DNA of 64,000 nucleotides from Pedobacter sp. JY14-1 (GTDB lineage Bacteria > Bacteroidota > Bacteroidia > Sphingobacteriales > Sphingobacteriaceae), in NCBI RefSeq assembly GCF_029269825.1, contig NZ_JARJHU010000003.1:98380-162379 (forward strand), read 5' to 3'. Made by a program: the position numbers and the translations under genes. Below are positions 42,362 to 50,889 of this stretch, piece after piece. Within the stretch, counting starts at the first letter, position 1. Each line of letters starts with the position of its first letter. The notes under the pieces were generated by a model. The model worked only from the letters and a program-made list of their open reading frames with translations, searched no databases and was not told where the DNA came from.

Positions 42362-45300
42362 ATGTTTCAAGCCAAACAATCAAAGGTATACCTGGCAGCG
42401 CTTACTGTCATTTGTGCTTCGGTAGGCCTTTACGCCTGTAAATCTATGGCCCCTAAGACCAAACCGGTCGAGGTGGTGGTTGCGCCGCCGCCACCTGTAC
42501 GTGTTCTGGTCTTTTCCAAAACGAAAGGGTTTTATCATTCTTCTATCCCGGCGGGCATTGCTGCCATTCAGAAACTGGGTAAAGCGCATGGTTTCATTGT
42601 CGATACCACTAAGAATGCGGATTACTTCGTTGAAGACAGTCTGAAAAAATACAATGCCGTTGTATTCCTGAGTACTACCATGAATGTCCTCAATGCAGAC
42701 CAGCAGGTCCAGTTTGAGCGTTATATCCAGGCAGGCGGCGGTTATGCCGGTGTCCATGCTGCGGCTGACACGGAGTATGACTGGCCGTGGTACAACAGGC
42801 TGGTTGGCGCTTACTTCAAGAGCCATCCCGGCAATCCGAATGTCCGCAAGGCGACCATTAATGTAGATGATACGACCCACCGTTCAACACATGGTCTCCC
42901 CAAAAGATGGGAACGTACCGATGAGTGGTACAACTATAAGAGTATCCAGCCGGGATTGAATGTACTCGCCCGTCTGGATGAAACCACTTATGAAGGCGGA
43001 GAGAATGGCAAAGACCATCCTATCGCCTGGTATCATGAATTTGACGGTGGCAGGGCCTTCTATACCGGTGGCGGACATACTGACGAAAGTTTTAGTGAGC
43101 CGTTGTTTTTAAAGCACCTGCTGGGCGGCATTTTATATGCCGCGACCAGTGAAACGATGACCAGAGATTATTCTAAGGCCTATTCCGTTAAAAAGCCAGA
43201 GGATAACCGTTTTACCAAAACCATTTTGTCAAATGATCTGAATGAGCCGATGGAGCTTTCGGTTGCCCCTGACGGCCGGGTGTTCTTTATTGAGCGCGCG
43301 GGTAATTTTTATGTTTATACACCCGAAGACAGGAAAACTACCCTGGTGTATAAGTTTCCTGTAAAAGCGGTGGACAAGTACCTGAACGGTTTGCTGGGGA
43401 TGAGCATCGATCCTGATTTTGCCAATAATAACAATCTCTATTTCTTCAATACGGCCGAGGCTGAGGGTAAGGTCAAGCAGCACATTTCCCGAATCCCGAT
43501 CAGTAAGGACAACGTGCTGGACCTGAAATCGGAGAAGGTTATTATTGAGATCCCGATCGATCTGGAGTTAAGTGCCCATACCGGCGGTTCCATCGAATGG
43601 GACAAGGACAGAAACATGTACATTTCCACAGGGGACAATACGGTACCATTTGAGTCGGATGGCTTCGCGCCGATCGATCAGCAGCCAAACCGGCTTACCT
43701 TTAGCGCCGAACGCTCGGCTGGTAATACCAATGACCTCAGGGGCAAAATACTGCGTATACATCCGGAGGCAGATGGCACCTATACCATTCCTGAAGGCAA
43801 TCTTTTTCCCAAAGGGACGCCCAATACGCGCCCGGAAATCTATGTAATGGGTTGCCGTAATCCTTACCGTATGTCGGTAGATAAGGCAACGGGGATTGTT
43901 TACTGGGGTGAGGTAGGCCCGGACTCGGGCCGGGACGGCGAACAGGGGCCAAAAGGTTATGACGAGTTCAACCAGGCAAAAAAAGCAGGTAACTTCGGCT
44001 GGCCTTATTTTGTCGGTGACAACAAGCCTTATAAAGCATATGATTTTGCCACTAAAAAAACCGGCGAAGCCTTTGACCTGAGCGGAGCCACAAACAGTTC
44101 TCCATATAATACGGGATTGAAAGTCCTTCCGCCACCTCAAAAAGCAATGGTGTGGTATCCCTACGCCCGTTCGGCAGAATTTCCCGAGCTGGGGGAAGGC
44201 GGACGTTGTGCAATGGGCGGGCCGGTTTATCATTATGATCCGAACCTGAAGTCTGCCACGAAGTTCCCTGAATATTATGATAAGGCATTGTTCATGTATG
44301 ACTGGATGCGCAATTGGGTGTTCGCTGTGCGCCTGGATGAGCATCAGAATTTCAAGCGAATGGAGCCTTTTATGCAGACTAACGGCGATTTCCGTCGTCC
44401 GATTGATATAGAAGTCGGGCCAGAGGGCTCATTTTATATGCTGGAATATGGTACTGTATATGGGATAGACAACGTAGACGCGCGCCTGGTACGCATCGAT
44501 TACAACGGGGGTAACCGTGCACCGATTGCAAAGATCGAAACCAGGGATACCATTGGCCTTGCTCCTTATAAGGCAGCGTTTGCCTCAAAGAGCTATGATA
44601 ACGATGAAGATGACCAGATCAGGTACGAGTGGCGTTTTGAAAACGGAGCTATTGGTGCTACTGAGCAGAACCCATCTTACACCTTTAATAAAAACGGCAT
44701 TTATAATGTAACGCTGAAGGTTACCGACCAGGCTGGTGCCAGCACATTGGATACTGTGGTAATCAAGGTGGGCAATACCCTGCCGCAGGTTGCCATTAAT
44801 ACCAGCAGCAACAGCAGCTTTTTCTTTCCTAAAGCCAGTAAGTTCACTTACAAGGTGGAGGTAAAGGACAACGAGGATAAAGTGATCGATAAATCTAAGA
44901 TCCAAGTTGACCTGAACTTTATCGAGAAAGTACAAAATAATCAGTCACTGGTGGGGCATCAGGATATTACACCCAGTTACAATTTCGGCAAATCGCTAAT
45001 TGCGAACAGTGATTGTAAAGCTTGCCACCAGGTCAATGCCCTGTCTGTAGGACCTTCATTCATGCGGGTCTCGCAGAAATATGCCAAAGACCAGTCGGCA
45101 GTTGGCCGGCTCGCAGATAAGATCATCAAAGGTGGCGGTGGTGTCTGGGGCGAGCATGCCATGAGCGCCCATCCGCAGGTTTCTAAGGAGGACGCTTCAG
45201 AAATGGTCAAATATATCCTGTCCCTGAGCGTGAAGAAAGCCAATACCGCACTTCCGCCTCAAGGTACGGCAACACTGGACAGACAGCTTACGACCAAAGC

Positions 45301-45772
45301 CTGGGACCAGGGACGTTATATCTTCTCCGCCTCGTATACCGATAAGGGTGGTGCGATCACTCCCCTGACGAAAAAGGAGACACTGATCTTGCGTCCATCC
45401 AAAGTCCAGGCAGAAGATGCTGAAATCCTGCGCAATATAGACAGAAACGACAGCCATCTCGGCGCCATTCACCACGGCTCTTTCTTTGCCCTGAAGAACA
45501 TCGACCTGAAAGGTATCGGCAAGCTGACCTTCAGATATGCATCTACAGACAAAGATGCCACTATTGAGATCAGGCAGGATTCGCCAAAAGGACAGCTCGT
45601 CGGGAAACTGAATTACAGCAAGACCGGTAGCTGGGAGGTTTACAGGGAACTTGACGCGCCGTTAAGCAAGGTACTTACGGGGCGTCACGATCTCTATTTC
45701 CTGTTCGTTAAGGAAAGCGGGCCGAACCAGCACCTTGCCAGCATAGACTGGATCAATTTTGCTGCTCAATAA
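42362..45772 (+). CDS. Multidomain lipoprotein: ThuA / PQQ-type sugar dehydrogenase / PKD / cytochrome c / CBM
   Basis: This 1136-residue exported lipoprotein has its lipobox (GLYAC) near residue 26. Residues about 47-255 form a ThuA-like domain (VLVFSKTKGFYHSSIPAGI; GGYAGVHAAADTEYDWPWY; YTGGGHT). Residues about 280-715 are a propeller of the soluble-glucose-dehydrogenase type (MELSVAPDGRVFFIERAG; LRGKILRIHPEADGTY). A PKD domain spans about 720-805. A class I cytochrome c carries CKACH (Cys885, Cys888, His889), with Met in EHAMSAH as a possible ligand. A C-terminal CBM6-like module completes it. This matches a set of Bacteroidota proteins thought to oxidise sugars at the cell surface. Its 3' end overlaps the next gene. 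Confidence 0.9.
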   Translation: MFQAKQSKVYLAALTVICASVGLYACKSMAPKTKPVEVVVAPPPPVRVLVFSKTKGFYHSSIPAGIAAIQKLGKAHGFIVDTTKNADYFVEDSLKKYNAVVFLSTTMNVLNADQQVQFERYIQAGGGYAGVHAAADTEYDWPWYNRLVGAYFKSHPGNPNVRKATINVDDTTHRSTHGLPKRWERTDEWYNYKSIQPGLNVLARLDETTYEGGENGKDHPIAWYHEFDGGRAFYTGGGHTDESFSEPLFLKHLLGGILYAATSETMTRDYSKAYSVKKPEDNRFTKTILSNDLNEPMELSVAPDGRVFFIERAGNFYVYTPEDRKTTLVYKFPVKAVDKYLNGLLGMSIDPDFANNNNLYFFNTAEAEGKVKQHISRIPISKDNVLDLKSEKVIIEIPIDLELSAHTGGSIEWDKDRNMYISTGDNTVPFESDGFAPIDQQPNRLTFSAERSAGNTNDLRGKILRIHPEADGTYTIPEGNLFPKGTPNTRPEIYVMGCRNPYRMSVDKATGIVYWGEVGPDSGRDGEQGPKGYDEFNQAKKAGNFGWPYFVGDNKPYKAYDFATKKTGEAFDLSGATNSSPYNTGLKVLPPPQKAMVWYPYARSAEFPELGEGGRCAMGGPVYHYDPNLKSATKFPEYYDKALFMYDWMRNWVFAVRLDEHQNFKRMEPFMQTNGDFRRPIDIEVGPEGSFYMLEYGTVYGIDNVDARLVRIDYNGGNRAPIAKIETRDTIGLAPYKAAFASKSYDNDEDDQIRYEWRFENGAIGATEQNPSYTFNKNGIYNVTLKVTDQAGASTLDTVVIKVGNTLPQVAINTSSNSSFFFPKASKFTYKVEVKDNEDKVIDKSKIQVDLNFIEKVQNNQSLVGHQDITPSYNFGKSLIANSDCKACHQVNALSVGPSFMRVSQKYAKDQSAVGRLADKIIKGGGGVWGEHAMSAHPQVSKEDASEMVKYILSLSVKKANTALPPQGTATLDRQLTTKAWDQGRYIFSASYTDKGGAITPLTKKETLILRPSKVQAEDAEILRNIDRNDSHLGAIHHGSFFALKNIDLKGIGKLTFRYASTDKDATIEIRQDSPKGQLVGKLNYSKTGSWEVYRELDAPLSKVLTGRHDLYFLFVKESGPNQHLASIDWINFAAQ

Positions 45773-47093
45773 TCAATAGCCAGTCACTCCCCCTTCCTTC
45801 AGATGGGGGAGTGATGGTTTTAGGGCCATCGTTATCGGAAATGCCCAGATCCAGTGTATGCCCATCCCTTGGATTGTACAGGGAAGTCCTGAGTTTTACC
45901 GCTTTCAGCTTTTCTGTGCGGATCTGTGTCTTTCTCCCATAAGGGAGATATGCCATGAGGAAATCGCCGTCCTGTGAAACAGCCGCCATTTCATATTCGG
46001 TGTTTTCAGGGTTGTCTTTGGCAATCAGGCTCTGATCGGGCACGAGCCGCTGCCAGTTGTAGCGTTCAAATATTTTCTTCATAAGGCCCATTTGCCGGGC
46101 ACCCGGCTGGTCCAGAGCTACTGTCCAGTTTGTCCTTGCCCAGGATACGGGGTTCCTGTCGTTGAAGAACTGCCAGATGTTGTGGTTGCCGTAAGTATGC
46201 CCGCAGGCACCGGACAGCAGGCTCCAGTAAGCGCATTGCCTGGCGTCAAAGTCGTCCATCCAACCAAACTTACCCGGATTGAACTGGTTGGGATGGTCTT
46301 CGTAACGCGGTTCTCCGTCTAAATAGGGTCGTTGCGGGAAAAGTGCCCGGTTCTTAAGATTAAACTGATAATTTTTTGAATCCTGGCTGTGGCCCGTCTG
46401 CGACATGTGGAAGTCGATCCATGAGGCATCTTTGAAATAGTCAGATGAGGTACGCGCGCCTGCAGGGTGAAAGGTCATCATGTGATGACCTTCGTCGCCC
46501 TTCTTCAGGCCTCGTGCCATGGCCTCGATGATATCGCGCTGATTTTGATTTTCAATATGCCTGTCTCCGCCCAATACCCATATAATGGCGTTGTTCTTAT
46601 AGCGGCGGCCAACATACTCCCCAAAAACTTCTGCATTTTTTGGCGTAAAGATCTCGGGACCCTGCCCCCAGGCTTTGTTCCATTTGTCGCCCCAGGAAGG
46701 CAGCATGGCGATCATAAGGCCCAGTTCTTCCGCTTTCTTCACGATCTCATCTACATGCTTAAAATAGGCCTCACGGGGTTTCGCAGGATCATTTCCGGTC
46801 AGCGGTTTTTCGCCGTAGGGGTTTGGGGTGTTCAGGCCGTCAAGCTCGGCAATGATCACAGCCTGGATTACCGTAAAGCCTTTGTCTGCCCGGTCTTTCA
46901 GATACCGCTCTGCCTCCGCCCGGTCCAGTTTGTGAAAAAGCTCCCAGGCCGTATCGCCCAGCCAGAAAAAAGGCTTGCCGCTGCTGGTCTGCAGATGACG
47001 GTGATCCGGGCTTATTTTCAGCTGTGCATTGGCCTGCAGCGTCGTAACAGACTGCATGAGGATAAGAAATGCGAAGATCAAATTGGGTTTCAT
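45753..47093 (-). CDS. Secreted DUF4038 / GH140-like glycosidase
   Basis: This is a 446-residue secreted protein. ATG 47093 starts MKPNLIFAFLILMQ with a signal peptide ending LQANAQ; a longer frame exists upstream but lies in the promoter. The opening LKISPDHRHLQTSSGKPFFW and LGDTAWELFHKL is diagnostic of DUF4038 (apiosidase-like, GH140-type TIM barrel). Inside, VLGGDRHIENQNQRDIIEAM and FHMSQTGHS follow, and a C-terminal DUF5060/collagen-binding-like part has VSQDGDFLMAYLPYG. The substrate is not known. It converges with the ThuA gene and its last 20 bases overlap that gene's 3' end. Confidence 0.88.
   Translation of the reverse strand: MKPNLIFAFLILMQSVTTLQANAQLKISPDHRHLQTSSGKPFFWLGDTAWELFHKLDRAEAERYLKDRADKGFTVIQAVIIAELDGLNTPNPYGEKPLTGNDPAKPREAYFKHVDEIVKKAEELGLMIAMLPSWGDKWNKAWGQGPEIFTPKNAEVFGEYVGRRYKNNAIIWVLGGDRHIENQNQRDIIEAMARGLKKGDEGHHMMTFHPAGARTSSDYFKDASWIDFHMSQTGHSQDSKNYQFNLKNRALFPQRPYLDGEPRYEDHPNQFNPGKFGWMDDFDARQCAYWSLLSGACGHTYGNHNIWQFFNDRNPVSWARTNWTVALDQPGARQMGLMKKIFERYNWQRLVPDQSLIAKDNPENTEYEMAAVSQDGDFLMAYLPYGRKTQIRTEKLKAVKLRTSLYNPRDGHTLDLGISDNDGPKTITPPSEGRGSDWLLIIEQQN
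45784..45814 (+). terminator. Terminator-like hairpin inside the 3' end of the DUF4038 gene
   Basis: TCACTCCCCC (45784-45793) and GGGGGAGTGA (45805-45814) form ten perfect pairs with an 11-base loop. It lies 11 bases after the stop of the ThuA-dehydrogenase gene but within the coding end of the opposing gene, so one sequence serves both. Confidence 0.55.
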
Positions 47094-47116
47094 GTGGTTT
47101 ATATGTGGTTGTAGAC

Positions 47117-47149
47117 CAAACTTAACCAAAAAAACAATATTTATGTCAA
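47117..47149 (-). promoter_or_regulatory. Candidate promoter of the DUF4038 gene
   Basis: On the minus strand, TTG (47149-47147) is followed after 22 bases by TAAGTTTG (47124-47117), an exact -7 match. The ATG at 47093 lies 23 bases further on. Confidence 0.45.
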
Positions 47150-47187
47150 AACAGGTACGCTGTTCCAAAAAGCGCTAACTTAGACCT

Positions 47188-47754
47188 ATGTCATCACACC
47201 ATATCGTAAGGGAAAAGCAGGAGCCGGCATTGTTTATACGCGAACTTGACCATTTTGATGAGGAATATCTTGGCCAGTTGCTCGAATGGAGTCCTACGCT
47301 TATCGTAAGTGCAGGAGCGTATGAAAAGGTGGTCAGCCTTGGCCTTAAGGTTGACGTCGTGACCGGTTCGGAAGACGGGGTCCACTTTCAGGAGAATACC
47401 CGGACGTTAAACGGCAGGGCAGAAGAGCTTGGTGCTGTGCTTGATGACGCGGTCAGCAATGGATACGCTGCCATTAACATCATTGACATACAGAACAGTT
47501 ATCTGGGTACACTTGGAACTTATCTTAAAAAGATCAATATCGTTATCTACACGCCACAGGAGAAGGCCTATGCAGTCAGGCCGGGTTTTCGGGTATGGAA
47601 GCCGGCGGGAAGTGTGTTCCGTTTTTCCGGATCGCCCCGAATTGAAGCAGATAACCTGATCCTGCAAAATGAAGGTGATTTTGTTGTTGAAAAGGACGGT
47701 TTTGTCGTATTCCGTTTTATTGATGATTATCTTATTATCCGTGAACGTTTATGA
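47188..47754 (+). CDS. Thiamine pyrophosphokinase-like protein
   Basis: This is a 188-residue cytosolic protein resembling Bacteroidota proteins annotated as thiamine pyrophosphokinase. MSSHHIVREKQEPALFI is the usual opening in that group. A central TPK-type Rossmann part has TLIVSAGAYEKVVSLGLKVD and VVTGSEDGV, where an Asp would be expected in canonical TPK (DFDS). The C-terminal strands (EGDFVVEKDGFVVFRFID) fit the beta-sandwich that binds thiamine. The catalytic aspartates are poorly preserved, so the activity is unsure. It overlaps the acetyltransferase gene by four bases (ATGA). Confidence 0.5.
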   Translation: MSSHHIVREKQEPALFIRELDHFDEEYLGQLLEWSPTLIVSAGAYEKVVSLGLKVDVVTGSEDGVHFQENTRTLNGRAEELGAVLDDAVSNGYAAINIIDIQNSYLGTLGTYLKKINIVIYTPQEKAYAVRPGFRVWKPAGSVFRFSGSPRIEADNLILQNEGDFVVEKDGFVVFRFIDDYLIIRERL

Positions 47755-48251
47755 TTTACCTGAGAAAAGCAAAAGAACAAGACCTGGATATCATCAGGGA
47801 TCTGGCCCACCGTACCTGGTGGGACACTTATGGTGGATATCTTTCAGATGAGCAGATCCGCTATATGCTGGAGAAAATGTATAACAGGGGTGAACTGCTT
47901 GGGCAGCTGCAGCAGGGTTATGTTTTTCTGATCGCGGCGGAACAAGAACAGGACCTGGGATTTGCCGCTTATTCCATTGTTGATTCGGATCAGCGGATAT
48001 TCAAGCTCCACAAGCTGTATGTATTGCCCGAAGCACACGGTAAGGGCATAGGTAAACTGCTGATGAATGAAGTTGCGGACCTGGTTAAAAAGGCTGGTGC
48101 CACAGCATTACAACTCAACGTAAACCGTAACAATAAGGCGGCGGGGTTTTACCTTAAGTCAGGTTTCGTCATCAAAGATACCATAGACCTCGATATTGGC
48201 GGTGGTTTCTTCATGAACGATTACGTGATGGAAAAACCTATTGTTTCTTAG
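47751..48251 (+). CDS. GNAT-family N-acetyltransferase
   Basis: This is a 166-residue acetyl-CoA-dependent acetyltransferase. The GNAT acetyl-CoA motif is LHKLYVLPEAHGKGIGKLLM (Q/RxxGxG/A type), followed by LQLNVNRNNKAAGFYLKSGF and the closing FFMNDYVMEK. The protein or metabolite substrate is not known. It overlaps the TPK-like gene at its start by four bases and its end overlaps the opposing M28 peptidase gene by 14 bases, so the 3' ends interleave. Confidence 0.92.
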   Translation: MIYLRKAKEQDLDIIRDLAHRTWWDTYGGYLSDEQIRYMLEKMYNRGELLGQLQQGYVFLIAAEQEQDLGFAAYSIVDSDQRIFKLHKLYVLPEAHGKGIGKLLMNEVADLVKKAGATALQLNVNRNNKAAGFYLKSGFVIKDTIDLDIGGGFFMNDYVMEKPIVS

Positions 48252-49176
48252 GTATTCTCGAAGGGGTATCGGTACCTTTAATGATGCTTACCGCACTCCG
48301 GGCAATTGCCCTGATTGTTGCCAGGATATTTTCAGTGTCCAGCGATTCGTATTCATCACTTACCGTATGGTATAGCTTGTCGGAATCGATCTGGTCTGTA
48401 CTGATCGTGTGCGCGGGCACACCGAGCGCAGCCAGGGTAGCATTGTCGCTACGGTAAAAAAGCTGCTGCTCCGGATAGGGATCAGGATAGAAGGTAAAGG
48501 GGGAGCCCTCCAGGTTTTTTTGCAGGATCTTTCCAAAATCCGAACGATCATAACCGGTGATGAAGGCCGCATTTTTGCCAAACTTACTTTCCTTGCCAAT
48601 CATCTCGATATTGAACATAGCTACGACCTGATCGGGGTTGAGCTTTCCTGAAAAATACTGTGATCCAAATCCGCCGATCTCCTCGGCGGTGAAGGCGACA
48701 AAGATCAGTGTACGCGCATTATTGTTGAGCGCCTTGTAGTATTTCGCCAGAGCGATCACCGCAGTCGTGCCGGAAGCATCGTCATCCGCACCATTGGCAA
48801 TGCTGTCCTGGTTGACCGGTTTGAGGATGCCCAAATGGTCATAATGCGCGGAAAATACCACATATTCTTCTGGCTTTGACTTTCCGGGGATCATTCCTGC
48901 GATATTAAACAAAGGCTTACCATCTCTTTCGAAAGACTGCCGGAAACTGTTTTCACCTTTCAGCGGCTGCAGTCCTATTGTGCCGAATTCCGATTCAATG
49001 AATGCGGCCGCCTTTTCGATGCCCGGACTGAAGGTCGCCCTTCCCTCCATTTCATCACTGCTCAGGGTTTTAATGATGTGGTCGACATACTCGCTCGTAA
49101 TGGTCTTGTCGATCTGCTGTGCGAAGCCCGAACGGGCAGCGAAGGTCAGCAATAAAATGAAAATGGCCTTTTTCAT
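48238..49176 (-). CDS. M28-family zinc peptidase
   Basis: This is a secreted aminopeptidase-type metallopeptidase of 312 residues with a signal peptide (ending SGFAQQ). Zinc ligands of family M28 are visible: His and Asp in SAHYDHLG and NGADDDASGT, Glu in TAEEIGGFGS, Asp-like NIEMIGK and a late His in DKLYHTVSDEYE. It overlaps the preceding gene on the same strand (DUF4407) by four bases, so the pair is translationally coupled. It probably degrades peptides in the periplasm. The start at ATG 49176 is clear. Confidence 0.92.
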   Translation of the reverse strand: MKKAIFILLLTFAARSGFAQQIDKTITSEYVDHIIKTLSSDEMEGRATFSPGIEKAAAFIESEFGTIGLQPLKGENSFRQSFERDGKPLFNIAGMIPGKSKPEEYVVFSAHYDHLGILKPVNQDSIANGADDDASGTTAVIALAKYYKALNNNARTLIFVAFTAEEIGGFGSQYFSGKLNPDQVVAMFNIEMIGKESKFGKNAAFITGYDRSDFGKILQKNLEGSPFTFYPDPYPEQQLFYRSDNATLAALGVPAHTISTDQIDSDKLYHTVSDEYESLDTENILATIRAIARSAVSIIKGTDTPSRIPKKQ

Positions 49177-50273
49177 AAGTTTTCTGTATCGTTGTGTTCT
49201 ATCCTGGCAATGCGCCTGTCAATTGCTGCTGCCACACGGGTATCGTGTACGCCATCGGTGACGGCGATCCCGTAGTCCCTGTCCCTGTCCGATTCGTGAA
49301 CCTGTACACTTTCCGTATTCTGCACAGCATGGTCATAAGGCCCACGACCGCTCATTAGTTTGACAAAAACCGGCAGACATTCGAAAAATACGAATAAAAG
49401 ACCGATAAAAGTAACTGCAGTTGAGGTGCTGCTGTCTTTTTTGCCGTCAGGACTAATGCCCAGCTGACTCAATGCCCAGTTCCGGTCTGCAAAACCAGCT
49501 ATGGAGGCCAGGCTGTCCAGGTCTTTACCCGTATAAAGCTTTTCCGACAGCATGCCGTCAAATTGTTTTCTTCCGTCGATAAACCCCTCAAGACGGCGAA
49601 CACCCGCAGATAAGGTGTCAAGTTCCTGCTCCCTGTGTTGCAACTCTGTCTCTTTTCGTTTGGCATAAGGGCCATATCCCATAATACCCGATGTCTCGGT
49701 CGTCTTGTTACCGAAGATCTCATAGTTGAGTTTCTGGCGGTCTGATCTGATGCTGCTTTGCAGAGAATCCCTTTGTGCCCTTGCCTCATTGAGCTTGTCC
49801 ATTTCGATCTTGTATTTATTGCCGAATGCCATATTCAGTGTGTCGATCTTTGAGCGCTGGTTGTTCAGATAAGTTACCTTTAGCCGTTCTCTGATCTCCT
49901 TGTCAAAGATCTTCAGTTCCAGCGGTCTGGAAATAACAAGGCCAATCATAATGGCCAGCAGGATACGTGGCGTTGCCTGCAGTAGCTGCTTGCCGGTGGG
50001 AGCACTTTTGTTGATGCTGGATACAATGTAGCGGTCCATATTAAAGATCGCGAGGCCCCAGAGCATGCCGAAAAGCAGCGCAAACCAAATTGCTCCAGCC
50101 GATCCTGAGAAGACGAAATACATAGCATATCCGCCCGAGAGGGCGGCGAAAAGGCCTGTAAAAAATATCGTCGCACCGATACCGGTGTATTTGTTGTGTT
50201 CTGTGGGGTACTTTTCCAGCGTGGCGATATGAGCGCCTGAGCAAAACCAGAAAAAACGGGAGATCTTGTCCAT
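49173..50273 (-). CDS. DUF4407 membrane protein
   Basis: This is a 366-residue protein of the DUF4407 family, opening with FFWFCSGAHIATLEKYPTEH and carrying four predicted membrane helices (three near residues 30-120 and one at about 283-303). A long charged segment (about 125-270) rich in Glu/Gln/Arg suggests a coiled coil outside the membrane. A hydrophilic tail ends in RRIARIEHNDTENL. The family occurs widely in Bacteroidota with no known function. It is the first gene of a two-gene unit with the M28 peptidase. Confidence 0.88.
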   Translation of the reverse strand: MDKISRFFWFCSGAHIATLEKYPTEHNKYTGIGATIFFTGLFAALSGGYAMYFVFSGSAGAIWFALLFGMLWGLAIFNMDRYIVSSINKSAPTGKQLLQATPRILLAIMIGLVISRPLELKIFDKEIRERLKVTYLNNQRSKIDTLNMAFGNKYKIEMDKLNEARAQRDSLQSSIRSDRQKLNYEIFGNKTTETSGIMGYGPYAKRKETELQHREQELDTLSAGVRRLEGFIDGRKQFDGMLSEKLYTGKDLDSLASIAGFADRNWALSQLGISPDGKKDSSTSTAVTFIGLLFVFFECLPVFVKLMSGRGPYDHAVQNTESVQVHESDRDRDYGIAVTDGVHDTRVAAAIDRRIARIEHNDTENL

Positions 50274-50327
50274 GGATCCGAAAAATTAAAAAAGGCTGAC
50301 TATTAAACGCCCGGTACCCGGAGTTGT

Positions 50328-50361
50328 TACAGTTAAATTACTGTACACTTTGTTATCTTTG
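50328..50361 (+). promoter_or_regulatory. Dyad and -7 box before the rhodanese gene
   Basis: TACAGT-TAAATT-ACTGTA (50328-50345) is a perfect six-pair dyad directly upstream of TATCTTTG (50354-50361), an exact -7 match. No -33 TTG lies at the standard spacing (the nearest is 27 bases off), which suggests an activator may bind the dyad. Confidence 0.4.
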
Positions 50362-50377
50362 CGAAAACAACAATATC

Positions 50378-50698
50378 ATGATGAAGGAAATAACAGTAGA
50401 AGCGCTTAAGGAGAAAATCGACAATGGTGAGGATTTTCAGTTGATCGATGTCCGCGAGACCTTTGAATACGAAGTATCTAACCTGAACGGAGAGAACATT
50501 CCGCTGGCAGGCATCTTGATCGAAGCTGACCGTATTGCAACCGATAAACCCGTGATCATCCAATGCAGGAGCGGCAAGCGCAGTGCAGCTGCAGTAATGC
50601 AGCTGGAGGCACAGCTCGGCCTGGACAACCTGTATAACCTTCAGGGCGGTATTCTGGCCTGGAAGGAAGCGTTTGATCCGGATATGCAGGTTTATTAA
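50378..50698 (+). CDS. Rhodanese-like single-domain protein
   Basis: This is a small cytosolic sulfurtransferase-like protein of 106 residues. The start is ATG 50378 or 50381 (MMKEITVEALKEKIDNGEDF); upstream sequence in the frame covers the promoter. Rhodanese marks are FQLIDVRETFEYEVSNLNG, the active-site loop VIIQCRSGKRSA (Cys nucleophile) and LQGGILAWKE. It resembles GlpE/PspE-type proteins. It is followed five bases later by a small membrane protein gene. Confidence 0.93.
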   Translation: MMKEITVEALKEKIDNGEDFQLIDVRETFEYEVSNLNGENIPLAGILIEADRIATDKPVIIQCRSGKRSAAAVMQLEAQLGLDNLYNLQGGILAWKEAFDPDMQVY

Positions 50699-50703
50699 GC
50701 CGA

Positions 50704-50889
50704 ATGGTAAAAAAGATAGCCTTAAACGTATTTTATAACCTGGCGATCATTGTTTCTGTGATCGCCGTGATCTGGTGCTATAATAACCAGAAGTACCTGT
50801 TTATACCGCTGTTCCTCGCTTCAGCAGCTTTCTTTGTCTATGTAAAGATACAGCTCATGAAGGAAGTACGAAAGAACCTCAGGAAATGA
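50704..50889 (+). CDS. Small two-helix membrane protein
   Basis: This is a 61-residue protein with two hydrophobic stretches (about residues 8-25 and 31-48) and a basic C-terminal tail (KEVRKNLRK). It has no motif I recognise. It lies five bases after the rhodanese gene and overlaps the next gene by four bases, which supports that it is real. Its role is unknown. Confidence 0.75.
   Translation: MVKKIALNVFYNLAIIVSVIAVIWCYNNQKYLFIPLFLASAAFFVYVKIQLMKEVRKNLRK

Noticed and set aside
47094..47168. 25-residue extension of the DUF4038 protein
   Set aside because: It would place the promoter within the coding region and delay the signal peptide.
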